Shown piece after piece: positions 1 to 9,026 of a stretch of 64,000 nucleotides of DNA (position 1 is the stretch's first letter; the number at the start of each line of letters is the position of its first letter). The position numbers and the translations under genes were made by a program. The notes beneath the pieces are model-generated. The model worked only from the letters and a program-made list of their open reading frames with translations, did no database searches and had not been told where the DNA came from. The stretch comes from DATCZS01 sp036525795. GTDB lineage: Bacteria; Actinomycetota; Acidimicrobiia; Spongiisociales; ZC4RG35. The stretch lies in assembly GCA_036525795.1 (NCBI GenBank), contig DATCZS010000112.1, positions 1 through 64,000 on the forward strand, written 5' to 3'.

Positions 1-384
1 GGCGGTCTCGAGGTCGACCACCCCGCGCTGCCACAGCTCCACTGCCAGACCGAGGAGCACGGTGGCGGCCGCGGCCTCCGGCGGCGCGTCGTCTGTCGAC
101 CCGAGAAACTCGCGCGCGTCCTCGATCGCCGCCTCGACCTCGTCGACGACCGTGACCAGCTCGATTCGATCTACATCCCCCACCCGCGACAGGACATCCT
201 GGAACACAGGGGCAGTGCGGGCGATGCCGGCTGCCTGTTCGCGCAGATCCTCGGCGTAGAGCGGCGCCCCGGTCCCGCTCGTGACGAACGCCAGTCCCAC
301 GACCGCCAGGGCGACCGCAATTGCGACGAACGGCCAGAGCGTTCGGCGCCGAGATCGTGAAGCGCCAAAGAGATCGGAGACCAA
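1..384 (-). CDS. unknown single-pass membrane protein (3' part runs off the window)
   Basis: An uninterrupted reading frame of 128 codons runs from a TTG at 384 to the left edge. It reads a basic start (SRSRRR), one hydrophobic helix (about residues 21-36, FVAIAVALAVVGLAFV), then an acidic alpha-helical extracytoplasmic part (AEDLREQAAGIARTAPVFQ and onward). This is a plausible N-in single-pass anchored protein. There is no ATG or GTG before the helix; TTG 384 is the only candidate and it lies just after the tRNA-Leu 3' end, so cotranscription with the tRNA is possible. The family is not recognised and the C-terminus is missing. Coding status rests on the open frame, the sensible topology and the third-position GC bias. 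Confidence 0.55.
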   Translation of the reverse strand, partial: MVSDLFGASRSRRRTLWPFVAIAVALAVVGLAFVTSGTGAPLYAEDLREQAAGIARTAPVFQDVLSRVGDVDRIELVTVVDEVEAAIEDAREFLGSTDDAPPEAAAATVLLGLAVELWQRGVVDLETA

Positions 385-385
385 G

Positions 386-469
<84 letters not shown>

Positions 470-594
470 GTGGCATGTCGATGATAGTGCCGGTCGCGAA
501 GGTCGGTCGCGGGAGCGGGCGGCGGCCGAACCCCCGGGGGGCTGCCACACCCGTCCGCTCCCCCGCTCCCGCGCTGTTGGGGCGATCCGTCACG

Positions 595-600
595 TAACCT
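595..600 (+). promoter_or_regulatory. -10 box of the fhaA operon
   Basis: TAACCT ends 7 nt before the GTG of fhaA, so the transcript probably starts at or next to the start codon (leaderless). No convincing -35 hexamer is seen. Confidence 0.5.
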
Positions 601-607
601 CGCGACC

Positions 608-1249
608 GTGAGACTCTTCCGGGAGCTGGAGCAGAGGCTCGAGGGCCTGATCGACGGCATCGCCGGGCGCGTCTTCCGGGGACCGCTTCACCCCTCGGAG
701 GTGGCCAGCGGGCTGATCAGACGGCTCGATCTGGAACTCGACGACTCGATGGTCGCGTCGAACCGGATCGAGATCCGCATGTCCGAACGCGACGTCGCCG
801 GGGCGATCCCTCCCGAACTGGCGCACGCCATCGAGGCATTCGTCGAAGAGGCCGCCCTCGAGCGCGGCTGGCGTCTCGAGGGTCCGGCGACGGTCTCGGT
901 GGTGATCGACCCGGACCTTCCGAGAGGCAAGACACTGGTGACGGCGTCGAAGAACCCCGGTGACCGGATGGCGTGGGGGACCCTCCACGGCCAATCCGTC
1001 TTCCCTCTCACCGTGAATCGATCGGTGGTGGGACGGGCGGGCGACTGCGATGTCGTGATCGGGGACGAGCGCGCGAGCCGCCACCACGCATGTCTGTGGA
1101 TGGAGGCGGGGAGGGTCCTGGTGGCGGATCTCGGCTCGTCGAACGGCACCTGGGTGGACGGACGGCGGGTGGGCGATTCGGCGGCTCCCGTCGAACCCGG
1201 CTCCGTGCTCACGTTCGGTCCCGTATCGTTCCGATTCCAACCGAGCTGA
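608..1249 (+). CDS. fhaA: FHA-domain protein FhaA
   Basis: 213 residues with two parts. Residues 1 to about 115 match the DUF3662 N-terminal domain of FhaA (RLFRELEQRLEGLIDG start). Residues about 130-210 form a forkhead-associated phosphothreonine-binding domain with the GR, S-R-x-H and SSNGTWV signatures (VVGRAG, RASRHH, LGSSNGTWVDG). In mycobacteria FhaA binds phosphorylated MurJ-linked pseudokinase and restrains peptidoglycan synthesis. The protein is much shorter than mycobacterial FhaA (about 500 aa) because the long disordered linker is nearly absent. It starts at GTG 608 just after a -10 box and is the first gene of the fhaA-fhaB-pstP-rodA-pbpA-pknB cluster. Confidence 0.93.
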   Translation: MRLFRELEQRLEGLIDGIAGRVFRGPLHPSEVASGLIRRLDLELDDSMVASNRIEIRMSERDVAGAIPPELAHAIEAFVEEAALERGWRLEGPATVSVVIDPDLPRGKTLVTASKNPGDRMAWGTLHGQSVFPLTVNRSVVGRAGDCDVVIGDERASRHHACLWMEAGRVLVADLGSSNGTWVDGRRVGDSAAPVEPGSVLTFGPVSFRFQPS

Positions 1250-1253
1250 CACC

Positions 1254-1667
1254 ATGCCGGATCTCCTTCTCACCCTGCTTCGCCTGATCTTCCTCGCACT
1301 CGTGTATCTGTTCCTGTGGCAGGTGGCGCGGTCGATCTCCAACCATCTGGGTCTGCGACGCCGGGCGGGGGCCCGGCGATCGGGAACGCGCATCGTCGTG
1401 CTCCGATCGGAGACCCAGCCCGGCCTCGACTTCACCGTGGAGGATTCCGTCGTGCTGGGCCGCAGCGCCGAGGCGGACATCGTGATCGAAGACCCCTACG
1501 CTTCCGAGTTCCACCTGCGGTTGAATGCGAGAGAAGGACGACTGGTGCTGAGCGACCTGGGAAGCACCAACGGAACCTACGTGAACGGTCGCCGGGTCTC
1601 GACACCCGTAGACCTACGCCGGGGTGACGCCCTCCAGATCGGCAAGACGGTCATGGAGGTCAGATGA
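1254..1667 (+). CDS. fhaB: FHA-domain protein FhaB/FipA
   Basis: 137 residues: an N-terminal membrane helix (about 3-24, LLLTLLRLIFLALVYLFLWQVA), a short basic linker and a C-terminal FHA domain (VLGRSAEADIVIEDPYAS, LGSTNGTYVNG). This is the classic FhaB/FipA layout, a membrane-tethered phosphothreonine reader thought to couple PknA/PknB signalling to cell division. It follows fhaA by 4 nt and its stop overlaps the pstP start (ATGA), which indicates translational coupling. Confidence 0.94.
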   Translation: MPDLLLTLLRLIFLALVYLFLWQVARSISNHLGLRRRAGARRSGTRIVVLRSETQPGLDFTVEDSVVLGRSAEADIVIEDPYASEFHLRLNAREGRLVLSDLGSTNGTYVNGRRVSTPVDLRRGDALQIGKTVMEVR

Positions 1668-2374
1668 CATCCCTTCTCTGGGCGGTCGCCACCCACCGGG
1701 GTCGCGTGCGCCACGCCAACGAGGATTCGGTTCATCCGACGACGGCGGGATCGACCGGCGAGAGGGCGCTGGTGATGGTGGCCGACGGAATGGGAGGAGC
1801 GGTCGGCGGCGAGATCGCCTCGCGGATCGCCGTGGACACCGCGGTGGGAGCAGAAGGCACCGCTCGGGATCGGGTGGCGGCCGCCAACCTGGCGATCCTC
1901 GCCGAGGTCGGCCGACGGCCCGAACTGGCAGGGATGGGAACCACCATGACCCTCTTCGAGCTCCGGGCCGACGGCCCTTCGTCCTTCGCCCATGTGGGAG
2001 ACAGCCGCGCCTACCTCCTTCACGCCGGGGACCTGGCCCAGGTCACCGTCGACCACACGGTGGTGAACGAGTACCTGAGATCCGGCAAGATTCGACCCGA
2101 GGACATCGCCTCGCACCCCCAGCGGAGCATGCTCACCCGTGCCCTGGGCCTGGTGCCCAACGTGGCCATCGACTCCGGCTCGATCGACCTGATCGACGGT
2201 GACCGGCTGCTCCTGTGCTCCGACGGCGTCAACGCCATGCTGAGTGACGCGGAGATCCACCAGGCGCTGATGTGCGAGACCGCCGAAGAGGCGGCCTGGG
2301 ACCTGGTCGAACGGGCCAACCGGGCGGGCGGGCACGACAACATCACCGCGCTGGTCGTCGACGTCCGCCGCTGA
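1664..2374 (+). CDS. pstP: PP2C-family Ser/Thr phosphatase PstP
   Basis: 236 residues covering just the cytosolic PPM/PP2C catalytic domain. Metal-binding motifs are visible: RVRHANEDS near the N-terminus, VMVADGMGG around residues 36-44, HVGDSRAYL and, near the end, GGHDNITALVV. It reverses phosphorylation by PknB-type kinases on cell-wall and division proteins. Mycobacterial PstP carries an added transmembrane helix and extracellular tail; here the protein stops right after the catalytic domain, so it should be soluble. The ATG overlaps the fhaB stop. Confidence 0.94.
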   Translation: MTSLLWAVATHRGRVRHANEDSVHPTTAGSTGERALVMVADGMGGAVGGEIASRIAVDTAVGAEGTARDRVAAANLAILAEVGRRPELAGMGTTMTLFELRADGPSSFAHVGDSRAYLLHAGDLAQVTVDHTVVNEYLRSGKIRPEDIASHPQRSMLTRALGLVPNVAIDSGSIDLIDGDRLLLCSDGVNAMLSDAEIHQALMCETAEEAAWDLVERANRAGGHDNITALVVDVRR

Positions 2375-2406
2375 CCGATGCCCCGTCGCCGTCGATCCCC
2401 GCCGCC

Positions 2407-3702
2407 ATGAACCGATCGACCGAAGCCGCCCTGATCCTCTCGGCGTCGCTCCTCGCCGCCTTCGGTGTGACGCTCGTCAATCTCGCTCAGGCCGGAACCG
2501 TCGACGCCCAGGTCGGTCTCACGTTCCTCACCTTCGCCATCGCCCTCGGAGCGGTCCATGTCGCCACGCGCAGACTCGCCGCCGGCGCCACCCCCAACGC
2601 CCTACCCGCCATCGGGCTGCTGGCGGCGTTCGGGATCATCGAGATCTACCGGCTCGATCCGGATCGGGCCGGATTGCAGCGCTGGTGGCTGCTGATCGCA
2701 TCCGGCGCGGCAGTGCTCACCTTGCTGTGGCTGCACCGGGCCGGGATCAATGCGCTCCGGCGGTATCGCAACCTGACACTGGCCGCTGCGGTCGGTCTCC
2801 TGGCCCTCCCGATGATCCCCGAGGACTGGTCCGTCCTGCGCGGGTTCTCGGCGAACGGGTCCCGTCTGTGGATCCAGTTCGAGCTCGGAGTCGTATCTCT
2901 CGGCTTCCAGCCGGGCGAGGTGGCAAAGCTGCTGTTCGTGGTGTTCCTCGCCGGGTATCTGTCCGATCGTCAGACCGCCCTGAACGAGGCGCGACGCCGG
3001 CTGGGGCCGTTCGCCATCCCCGAGCCCCGCCAGCTCGCACCCCTCCTGCTGGTATGGCTCGGCAGCATCGGGGTGCTGGTCGTCCAGCGCGACCTGGGAG
3101 CCTCCCTCCTGCTGTTCGCAGTGTTCGTGGCGATGCTGTACGCCGCCACCGGGCACGGCGGCTACGTGCCCACGGGAGCCGTGCTGGCGCTGGTGGGAGG
3201 GGTCGCCGCATGGTTTGCCTTCGAGCACGTGCAACGCAGAGTCGACTCGTGGATCCGTCCCTTTCAGACCTTCGAGGACGCCGGATACCAGATCGCCCAG
3301 GGCATCTTCGGCCTCGGAACCGGCAGCCTCGCCGGATCGGGGCCCGGCCTGGGCCGCCCGGACCTGATCCCCTTCGCCGAGACCGATTTCATCTTCGCCG
3401 CAGTCGGGGAGGAGTTCGGGTTCGCCGGGACCGCGGCGGTCCTCGCCGCATACGCGGTGTTGATCGCCGTGGGATTCGGCATCGCCCTCCGGGCCCGCGA
3501 CCGCTTTCGCAAGCTGCTTGCCACCGGGCTCACCTTGACTCTGGGCATCCAGACGTTCCTCATCCTGGGAGGAGTGCTCAGGGTGGTGCCCCTCACCGGG
3601 ATCACACTCCCGTTCATGTCGTACGGAGGATCCTCCCTGGTGGGGAACTTCATCCTCGTCGCGCTGCTCCTGCGCATCTCACATGAGGAGGACCTGTCGT
3701 GA
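2407..3702 (+). CDS. rodA: SEDS peptidoglycan glycosyltransferase RodA/FtsW
   Basis: 431 residues with about ten to twelve hydrophobic helices. The SEDS signature region is present (LGSIGVLVVQRDLGASLLL with the conserved Asp, and GITLPFMSYGGSS near the C-terminus). It polymerises lipid II at the membrane together with its partner class B PBP encoded next. ATG 2407 is chosen because it opens directly into the first helix. The gene ends in a GTGA overlap with pbpA, so the synthase pair is translationally coupled. Confidence 0.93.
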   Translation: MNRSTEAALILSASLLAAFGVTLVNLAQAGTVDAQVGLTFLTFAIALGAVHVATRRLAAGATPNALPAIGLLAAFGIIEIYRLDPDRAGLQRWWLLIASGAAVLTLLWLHRAGINALRRYRNLTLAAAVGLLALPMIPEDWSVLRGFSANGSRLWIQFELGVVSLGFQPGEVAKLLFVVFLAGYLSDRQTALNEARRRLGPFAIPEPRQLAPLLLVWLGSIGVLVVQRDLGASLLLFAVFVAMLYAATGHGGYVPTGAVLALVGGVAAWFAFEHVQRRVDSWIRPFQTFEDAGYQIAQGIFGLGTGSLAGSGPGLGRPDLIPFAETDFIFAAVGEEFGFAGTAAVLAAYAVLIAVGFGIALRARDRFRKLLATGLTLTLGIQTFLILGGVLRVVPLTGITLPFMSYGGSSLVGNFILVALLLRISHEEDLS

Positions 3703-5150
3703 ACGGGCCCACCAGACGCCTCGCCATCACGCTGTTTGCCGGCTTCGGGATCCTCCTGTTCGCCTTGAGCTGGTATCAGGTTCTCGGATCCGACCGCTAC
3801 CGGTCCGATCCGAGGAACGTCCGCAGCTCCCTCAGTCTCAGCGAGAAAGAACGCGGCCTCATCGTGCTGATCGACGGGACCGTGGTGGCCCGCTCCGATC
3901 CGGACCCTGCCGATCCCCAGCGCTTCGTGCGGTCGTATCCGGGTGGGGCCGGCTACGCCCACGTGGTGGGCTACACCAGCCTGCTCCTCGGGTCCACCCG
4001 GCTGGAGGCGGCATATGCCGACGAGCTCCGGTCGCGAAGAGACCTCACGATCTCCGACGTGCTGGCGGCAGTGTTCGGGAGGGATCTGCGGCCGCTCAAC
4101 CTCGAGCTCACCATCGATCCGGTCGTGCAGGCCACTGCGCTCGAGGCCCTCGGCGGCGCCCGCGGAGCGGTCGTCGCCATCCAGCCCGACACCGGGGCGA
4201 TTCTGGGCTACGTGTCGAGCCCCTCGTTCGACCCCAACACCCTGCTCGGCCCGGACGCAGTCACCCGCAGCCAGGCCCTGATCGACGACCCCGCCCAACC
4301 CATCCGCGACCGGGCCGGACAGGAGCTGTATGCCCCCGGCTCCTCGTTCAAGACGGTGGTGGCAGCCGCAGCCATCGAGTCTGGGATCGCCGGCCCCGAG
4401 ACCCCGTTCGGCGATCCCGTCCGCTTCGATGTTCCCGGCTCGGACTCGGACATCGGCAACAGTGGCGGTGGCGTCTGTGACGAGGGAACCGAGGTGTCAC
4501 TGCAGACGGCGTTCGTCAGGAGCTGCAACACGGTGTTCGCGGATCTCGCCATCCAGGTGGGAGCCGAGACCATCGATGACACCGCCGGCCTGCTCGGCTT
4601 CAACCAGGACTTCGATTTTCCCTGGGACATCGCCCGGTCGGTGTTCCCGGCGGGGAACCTCGAGACCGACCCTGCCGCCCTCGCCCAGAGCGGCATCGGC
4701 CAGCGCGACGTGCGCGCCACCGCACTCGAGATGGCGATGGTGGCCGCCGCCGTCGCCAACGAAGGCGTCTTGATGCAACCGTACGTGGTCAGCCGCGTGT
4801 TCGACGCCGACGGCGACCCGGTGGAGTCGGCCGAGGCGACCCGGCTCGGGCGGGCGATGTCGCCGGCGACCGCCGCCGTGATGGAGCGCATGATGGAGCG
4901 GGCCGTCACCGAGGGGACGGGGCGTCGCGGGGCGGTTCCCGGCGTGCGGGTGGGAGGAAAGACGGGGACGGCGCAGCGCCCGGACGGGCTCCCGGATCTG
5001 TGGTTCATCGCCTTCGCCCCCATCGACGACCCCCGGATCGCAGTGGCGGTATTGGTGGAATCCGGGGGTTTCGTGGGAGAATCGGCCAGCGGAGGCTCCG
5101 TGGCCGCCCCGATCGCGGCTCAGGTCATCCAGGCATATCTGGACCGGTGA
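3699..5150 (+). CDS. pbpA: class B penicillin-binding protein PbpA
   Basis: 483 residues: one N-terminal membrane anchor (about 9-27), a PBP-dimer domain and a transpeptidase domain. The catalytic motifs are SSFK at 215-218 (serine nucleophile S215), SCN at 275-277 and KTG at 421-423 (KTGTAQ). It cross-links peptidoglycan as the partner of the RodA protein upstream and is the beta-lactam target. It starts at GTG 3699, overlapping the rodA stop. Confidence 0.95.
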   Translation: MNGPTRRLAITLFAGFGILLFALSWYQVLGSDRYRSDPRNVRSSLSLSEKERGLIVLIDGTVVARSDPDPADPQRFVRSYPGGAGYAHVVGYTSLLLGSTRLEAAYADELRSRRDLTISDVLAAVFGRDLRPLNLELTIDPVVQATALEALGGARGAVVAIQPDTGAILGYVSSPSFDPNTLLGPDAVTRSQALIDDPAQPIRDRAGQELYAPGSSFKTVVAAAAIESGIAGPETPFGDPVRFDVPGSDSDIGNSGGGVCDEGTEVSLQTAFVRSCNTVFADLAIQVGAETIDDTAGLLGFNQDFDFPWDIARSVFPAGNLETDPAALAQSGIGQRDVRATALEMAMVAAAVANEGVLMQPYVVSRVFDADGDPVESAEATRLGRAMSPATAAVMERMMERAVTEGTGRRGAVPGVRVGGKTGTAQRPDGLPDLWFIAFAPIDDPRIAVAVLVESGGFVGESASGGSVAAPIAAQVIQAYLDR

Positions 5151-5192
5151 CGGACGGCTGACCGCCACGAGAACGTAGACTCAGCTCGTTCC

Positions 5193-7106
5193 ATGAACAC
5201 ACCCACCTCCCTCGGCGATCGCTACCTGCTCTCGACCCACCTGGCGCGGGGCGGGATGGCAGACGTGTACCAGGGCCAGGACGAGCTCCTGGGCCGCAAG
5301 GTCGCGGTCAAGGTCCTCCACGCCCAGTACTCCACCGACGACGCCTTCGTGAAGCGCTTTCGCAAGGAGGCACAGGCGGCCGCCAATCTGACGCATCCCA
5401 ACATCGTCGGGATCTACGACTGGGGTCAGATCGACTCGACCTACTACATCGTGATGGAGTTGGTGGACGGACGCTCGCTGCGCGACGTTCTCAAGTCGGA
5501 GGGGGCGCTCCTGGCCCGCCGTGCGATCGAGATCAGCGCAGATGTGGCAGCCGCGCTGTCGGTTGCGCACCGGTCCGGGCTGGTCCACAGAGACATCAAG
5601 CCGGGGAACATCCTCCTCGCCCCGGACGGAACGGTGAAGGTGACCGACTTCGGCATCGCCCGGGCGTGGGACGACTCCCAGGAACTGACCAAGACCGGGG
5701 CCGTGATGGGAACCGCCACCTACTTCAGCCCCGAGCAGGCGCAGGGCGCCACCGCCGACGAGCGGTCCGACGTCTATTCGCTTGGCGTGGTGCTGTACGA
5801 GATGTTGACCGGCACCCCGCCATTCCGAGGCGACAGCCCGATGGCTGTCGCCTTCCAGCACGTTTCCCAGAACGCGGCGCCTCCCTCGACGGTCAATCCC
5901 GATGTGCCCGCCGAACTGGACCGGATCGTGATGAAGGCGATGGCGAAGGATCCGGCGCAGCGGTATCAGAGCGCAGAGGCTCTTCGAACCGACCTGTGGC
6001 GAACCCTCCAGGGAGAGCCTCCGGCGGCGGCATCGCAGGCGCCTGCCCCGGCGCCAGACGACCAGAGCGCCACCCGGGCGATGGCACCGGTGCCCCCCGC
6101 CACCGTTCCGCCCGATCAGGCATACCGATCCCTCGAGGAGCCCCCCTCCACCAATCTCGCCTTCGTGGTCGGGACCTTCGCACTCCTCGCCACGCTGGCC
6201 GTGCTCGTGTTTCTGGTGCTACAGCAACTGTCGGGGTCGGACACGCCGGTGGCGGACCTGATCGCGGTCGAAGACGTCACGGGGCTCACAGAGGAGGACG
6301 CGCTCCGGGCCATCCAGGCCCAGGGGCTGGTCGCCATCCCCAACCGGGAGAACTCCGACGCGGTGGATTCGGGCCTGGTGATCCGCACCGACCCTCCGGC
6401 CGGATCCCCGGTCGAGGAGGGCGCCACGGTCACCGTGATCATCTCGGCCGGAATCGAACAGTTCCCCGTCCCGTCCCTGGTCGGACTCGACCAGACCACC
6501 GCAGTCGATTTGATACGCCGGCAGGGCTTCGAGTTGGGACAGGTGATCCCCGACGCCGAGTCCACCGCAGCGCCGGGCACGGTCATCTCCCAGGAACCGC
6601 TCGGGAACGTGACCGCCCCCGCCGGGGCAACGGTCGACATCGTGGTCGCGGCCGGCCCCGAAACGGTCGCTTTGTCCGACCTGATCGACCTCACCGAGCG
6701 CGACGCCACCGCCGCCCTCCAGTCGCTCGGCCTGTTCTTCGAGATTCAGACCGAGTTCTCAGACGAGGTGGACCGGGGACGGGTGATCCGAACCACTCCG
6801 GACGCCGGGGTCGAACTGGCGATCGGCGCGACCGTCACCCTCGTGGTGTCCGACGGACCGGAACCGGTCGTGGTGCCTTCGCTGATCGGGCTCACCCTGG
6901 AGGCCGCCCTCACCCGTCTCGAGCAGGAAGGCCTCGTACTGGTGCAGGGATCGGGTATCGAGGTCAGCAACCCGGAACAGGTCGGCCGAGTGGTGGAGCA
7001 GAATCCTGGAGAGGGAGCAAACCTGCTCCGCGGCGACTCGGTGCTGGTGCGTGTCGGAGTGGCTCCTCCGCCCACCACGACCACGACCGCGACCACCGTT
7101 CCCTAG
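5193..7106 (+). CDS. pknB: PASTA-domain Ser/Thr protein kinase PknB
   Basis: 637 residues. The kinase domain spans about 10-270: glycine-rich loop LARGGMADVY, catalytic Lys40 (VAVK), HRDIKPGN with Asp134, DFG at 152-154, and GTATYFSPEQ as the activation-segment end. A Pro/Ala-rich linker leads to a membrane helix near residues 325-348, then four extracellular PASTA repeats to about residue 630, and a Thr-rich tail. It senses muropeptides/lipid II and phosphorylates cell-wall, division and FHA proteins. Only one kinase gene is present here; mycobacteria have pknA between pbpA and pknB. A TAGACT -10-like box at 5176-5181 suggests an extra promoter 11 nt before the ATG. Confidence 0.96.
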   Translation: MNTPTSLGDRYLLSTHLARGGMADVYQGQDELLGRKVAVKVLHAQYSTDDAFVKRFRKEAQAAANLTHPNIVGIYDWGQIDSTYYIVMELVDGRSLRDVLKSEGALLARRAIEISADVAAALSVAHRSGLVHRDIKPGNILLAPDGTVKVTDFGIARAWDDSQELTKTGAVMGTATYFSPEQAQGATADERSDVYSLGVVLYEMLTGTPPFRGDSPMAVAFQHVSQNAAPPSTVNPDVPAELDRIVMKAMAKDPAQRYQSAEALRTDLWRTLQGEPPAAASQAPAPAPDDQSATRAMAPVPPATVPPDQAYRSLEEPPSTNLAFVVGTFALLATLAVLVFLVLQQLSGSDTPVADLIAVEDVTGLTEEDALRAIQAQGLVAIPNRENSDAVDSGLVIRTDPPAGSPVEEGATVTVIISAGIEQFPVPSLVGLDQTTAVDLIRRQGFELGQVIPDAESTAAPGTVISQEPLGNVTAPAGATVDIVVAAGPETVALSDLIDLTERDATAALQSLGLFFEIQTEFSDEVDRGRVIRTTPDAGVELAIGATVTLVVSDGPEPVVVPSLIGLTLEAALTRLEQEGLVLVQGSGIEVSNPEQVGRVVEQNPGEGANLLRGDSVLVRVGVAPPPTTTTTATTVP

Positions 7107-7109
7107 CCG

Positions 7110-7934
7110 GTGACCGGCGCGGCCGCAGTGCGCAACCGCGCCCTGCTCGACTGGTACCGGTCCAACGGCCGCAGGCTCCCATGGAGGTCCACCAGCGACC
7201 CGTGGGCGATCCTCGTCTCCGAAGTGATGCTCCAGCAGACCCAGGTGACCCGGGTGGTGCCGGTGTACGGGCGGTTTCTCCGCCGGTTTCCCTCCGCCGC
7301 CTCGCTCGCCGACAGCGAGCGAGGAGCGATCGTCGCCGCCTGGGAGGACCTGGGGTATCTTCGGCGCGTCTTCCACCTGCAGCGGGCTGCCTCGGTGATC
7401 GCCACGGACGGCTGGCCCCCTCCCGGCGACCTTCGCACCCTCCCCGGTGTCGGCCCGTACACCGCAGCGGCGGTGGCGGCGTTCGCCTTTGGGGCACACG
7501 TCCCGGCGATCGACGTCAATCTCCGCCGGGTGCTCAGTCGGTGGGCCGGAAGTCCCTTGTCTGACGACGACCTCGCCGAGACAGCCCGCCGCGCCCTGGG
7601 CGATGCTCCCGCCTCCGATTGGAACCAGGCGGTCATGGACCTGGCTGCGACGACCTGCCGTCCGACCAGACCGGTGTGCGAGTCCTGCCCCGTCGAACGG
7701 TGGTGCTCCGACCCGGACGTCGGCATCCCGATCAGGCGCCAGCCCGCATTCGAGGGGTCGGTTCGCCAGGCGCGCGCTGCCATCCTCAGAGCCCTGGCCG
7801 CCGAAGGATCGCTCCACAGTCGAGCCATCGCAGACAGGCTCGACCTGGACCCCGTCCGGGTAGAGCGGGCCCTCGAGAGACTGGCCGGCGAAGGGCTGAT
7901 CCACGTCGACGGCGAGGTCGTCCGACTCCACTGA
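7110..7934 (+). CDS. mutY: A/G-specific adenine glycosylase MutY
   Basis: 274 residues starting at GTG, 3 nt after pknB. This is a helix-hairpin-helix DNA glycosylase with catalytic Glu38 (SEVMLQQTQV), HhH LPGVGPYTA and catalytic Asp135 (IDVNLRRV). Its [4Fe-4S] ligands Cys183-X6-Cys190-X2-Cys193-X5-Cys199 have the exact MutY/EndoIII spacing. It removes adenine mispaired with 8-oxoguanine. Instead of the NUDIX-like 8-oxoG recognition domain of E. coli MutY, the C-terminus (about 212-274) looks like a winged helix (SRAIADRLDLDPVRVERALERL). The QTQ motif favours MutY over EndoIII. Confidence 0.85.
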   Translation: MTGAAAVRNRALLDWYRSNGRRLPWRSTSDPWAILVSEVMLQQTQVTRVVPVYGRFLRRFPSAASLADSERGAIVAAWEDLGYLRRVFHLQRAASVIATDGWPPPGDLRTLPGVGPYTAAAVAAFAFGAHVPAIDVNLRRVLSRWAGSPLSDDDLAETARRALGDAPASDWNQAVMDLAATTCRPTRPVCESCPVERWCSDPDVGIPIRRQPAFEGSVRQARAAILRALAAEGSLHSRAIADRLDLDPVRVERALERLAGEGLIHVDGEVVRLH

Positions 7935-7965
7935 CCGCCGGTCCGGCGCGGGCCTGGGCGAACGG

Positions 7966-8532
7966 TCAGCCCTGTTCGATGAAGTTGGCCAGGAGCTTCA
8001 TCCCCCCGGCCGTCATGATGCTCTCCGGGTGGAACTGCACCCCTGTGATCGGCAGGTCGACGTGACGGATCCCCTGGATGACCCCGTCCTCGATGCTCCA
8101 GGCGCAGGGGACGAGCACCCCGGGCAGCTCCACCGCCGCCAGGGAGTGGTACCGGGTGGCGACGAACGGGTTGTCGAGGCCGTCGAACAGCCCCACACCG
8201 TCGTGGCGGACCATCGAGGTCTTGCCGTGCTTGGGCTCGGGCGCCCGATCGATCACACCTCCGAACACCCGGGCGATCGCCTGGTGTCCCAGACAGACGC
8301 CGAGGGTGGGCATCTCGGCTCCCAGCGTGCGGACGTATTCCTCCGAGTACCCGGCGTCCTCGGGACGACCGGGCCCCGGGGAGATCAGGAGGCGGTCGGG
8401 GCGCAGTGCCACCGCCTCGGAGGGCGACATCACGTCGTTGCGGATCACGACCGGATCGGCGCCGAGTTCACCCAGGTACTGGACGAGATTGAACGTGAAC
8501 GAGTCGTAGTTGTCGATGACGAGAACGCGCAT
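7966..8532 (-). CDS. pabA: glutamine amidotransferase, aminodeoxychorismate/anthranilate synthase component II
   Basis: 188 residues. Class I glutamine amidotransferase triad: nucleophile Cys in GVCLGHQAIA, His and Glu in GVQFHPESI. N-terminal VLVIDNYDSFTFNLVQYL and ISPGPGRPEDAG are hallmarks of TrpG/PabA. It delivers ammonia from glutamine to a PabB or TrpE partner that is not in this window. ATG 8532 is chosen because conserved sequence begins there. The pknB-pabA/trpG-crgA order matches mycobacteria (Rv0014c-Rv0013-Rv0011c). Whether it serves folate, tryptophan or both cannot be told from sequence. Confidence 0.9.
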   Translation of the reverse strand: MRVLVIDNYDSFTFNLVQYLGELGADPVVIRNDVMSPSEAVALRPDRLLISPGPGRPEDAGYSEEYVRTLGAEMPTLGVCLGHQAIARVFGGVIDRAPEPKHGKTSMVRHDGVGLFDGLDNPFVATRYHSLAAVELPGVLVPCAWSIEDGVIQGIRHVDLPITGVQFHPESIMTAGGMKLLANFIEQG

Positions 8533-8626
8533 GCGGACCTGGGTTGGCGGCGCTTCGAGGATAGGGCCGGAACAGGAGCACGAACGCGAATCGCCACCCG
8601 ATGCCCTCCCGGGACCCGACACCGGC

Positions 8627-8632
8627 TAGCCT
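8627..8632 (+). promoter_or_regulatory. -10 box of crgA
   Basis: TAGCCT lies 26 nt before the crgA ATG, in the gap between the divergent pabA and crgA genes. There is no clear -35 element. Confidence 0.4.
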
Positions 8633-8658
8633 GCCCGCTGCACTCTCAACTCCACATC

Positions 8659-8901
8659 ATGCCCCAGTCGAAACGCCGCAAGCCAAAGAACCTCACCGCC
8701 ACCCCGCCGAGCAGTCCGGCTGCCGCCGAGCACAAACGGGATCCCTCGCCGACCTGGTACGTCGTGTTGATGGCCGGGCTGATGGTGGTGGGCGTGCTGC
8801 TGGTGCTGGCGCGTTTCATCTTCAGCCTCGATCAGTTGATGCTCATCGCCGGTCTCGCGTTGATCGCGGCCGGATTCATGATGACGACCAACTACCACTG
8901 A
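8659..8901 (+). CDS. crgA: cell-division protein CrgA
   Basis: 80 residues: a basic N-terminus (MPQSKRRKPK), a short polar stretch and two transmembrane helices (about 32-50 and 56-75) joined by a short loop, ending in TNYH. Size, topology and position beside pabA/pknB match CrgA, which recruits FtsI and other divisome parts in actinobacteria. The helices carry the family-like WYVVLMAGLMVVGV and FMMTTNYH segments. Confidence 0.9.
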   Translation: MPQSKRRKPKNLTATPPSSPAAAEHKRDPSPTWYVVLMAGLMVVGVLLVLARFIFSLDQLMLIAGLALIAAGFMMTTNYH

Positions 8902-9026
8902 GCGTCCGTCCGGGACATCGGCCGCCAGCAGTCAGCTCTCAGCCGTGAGTCGTCGGCGATCAGCCATGAGCCCCTGGTATCGGGTCTCGGCCATGGCAAC
9001 GACCCCGTCGGCCGCATTACACCCGT

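Noticed and set aside
5666..7564. A 632-codon frame overlapping pknB and mutY
   Set aside because: Arg/Gly/Pro-rich translation with no domain, fully inside two well-supported genes in another frame.
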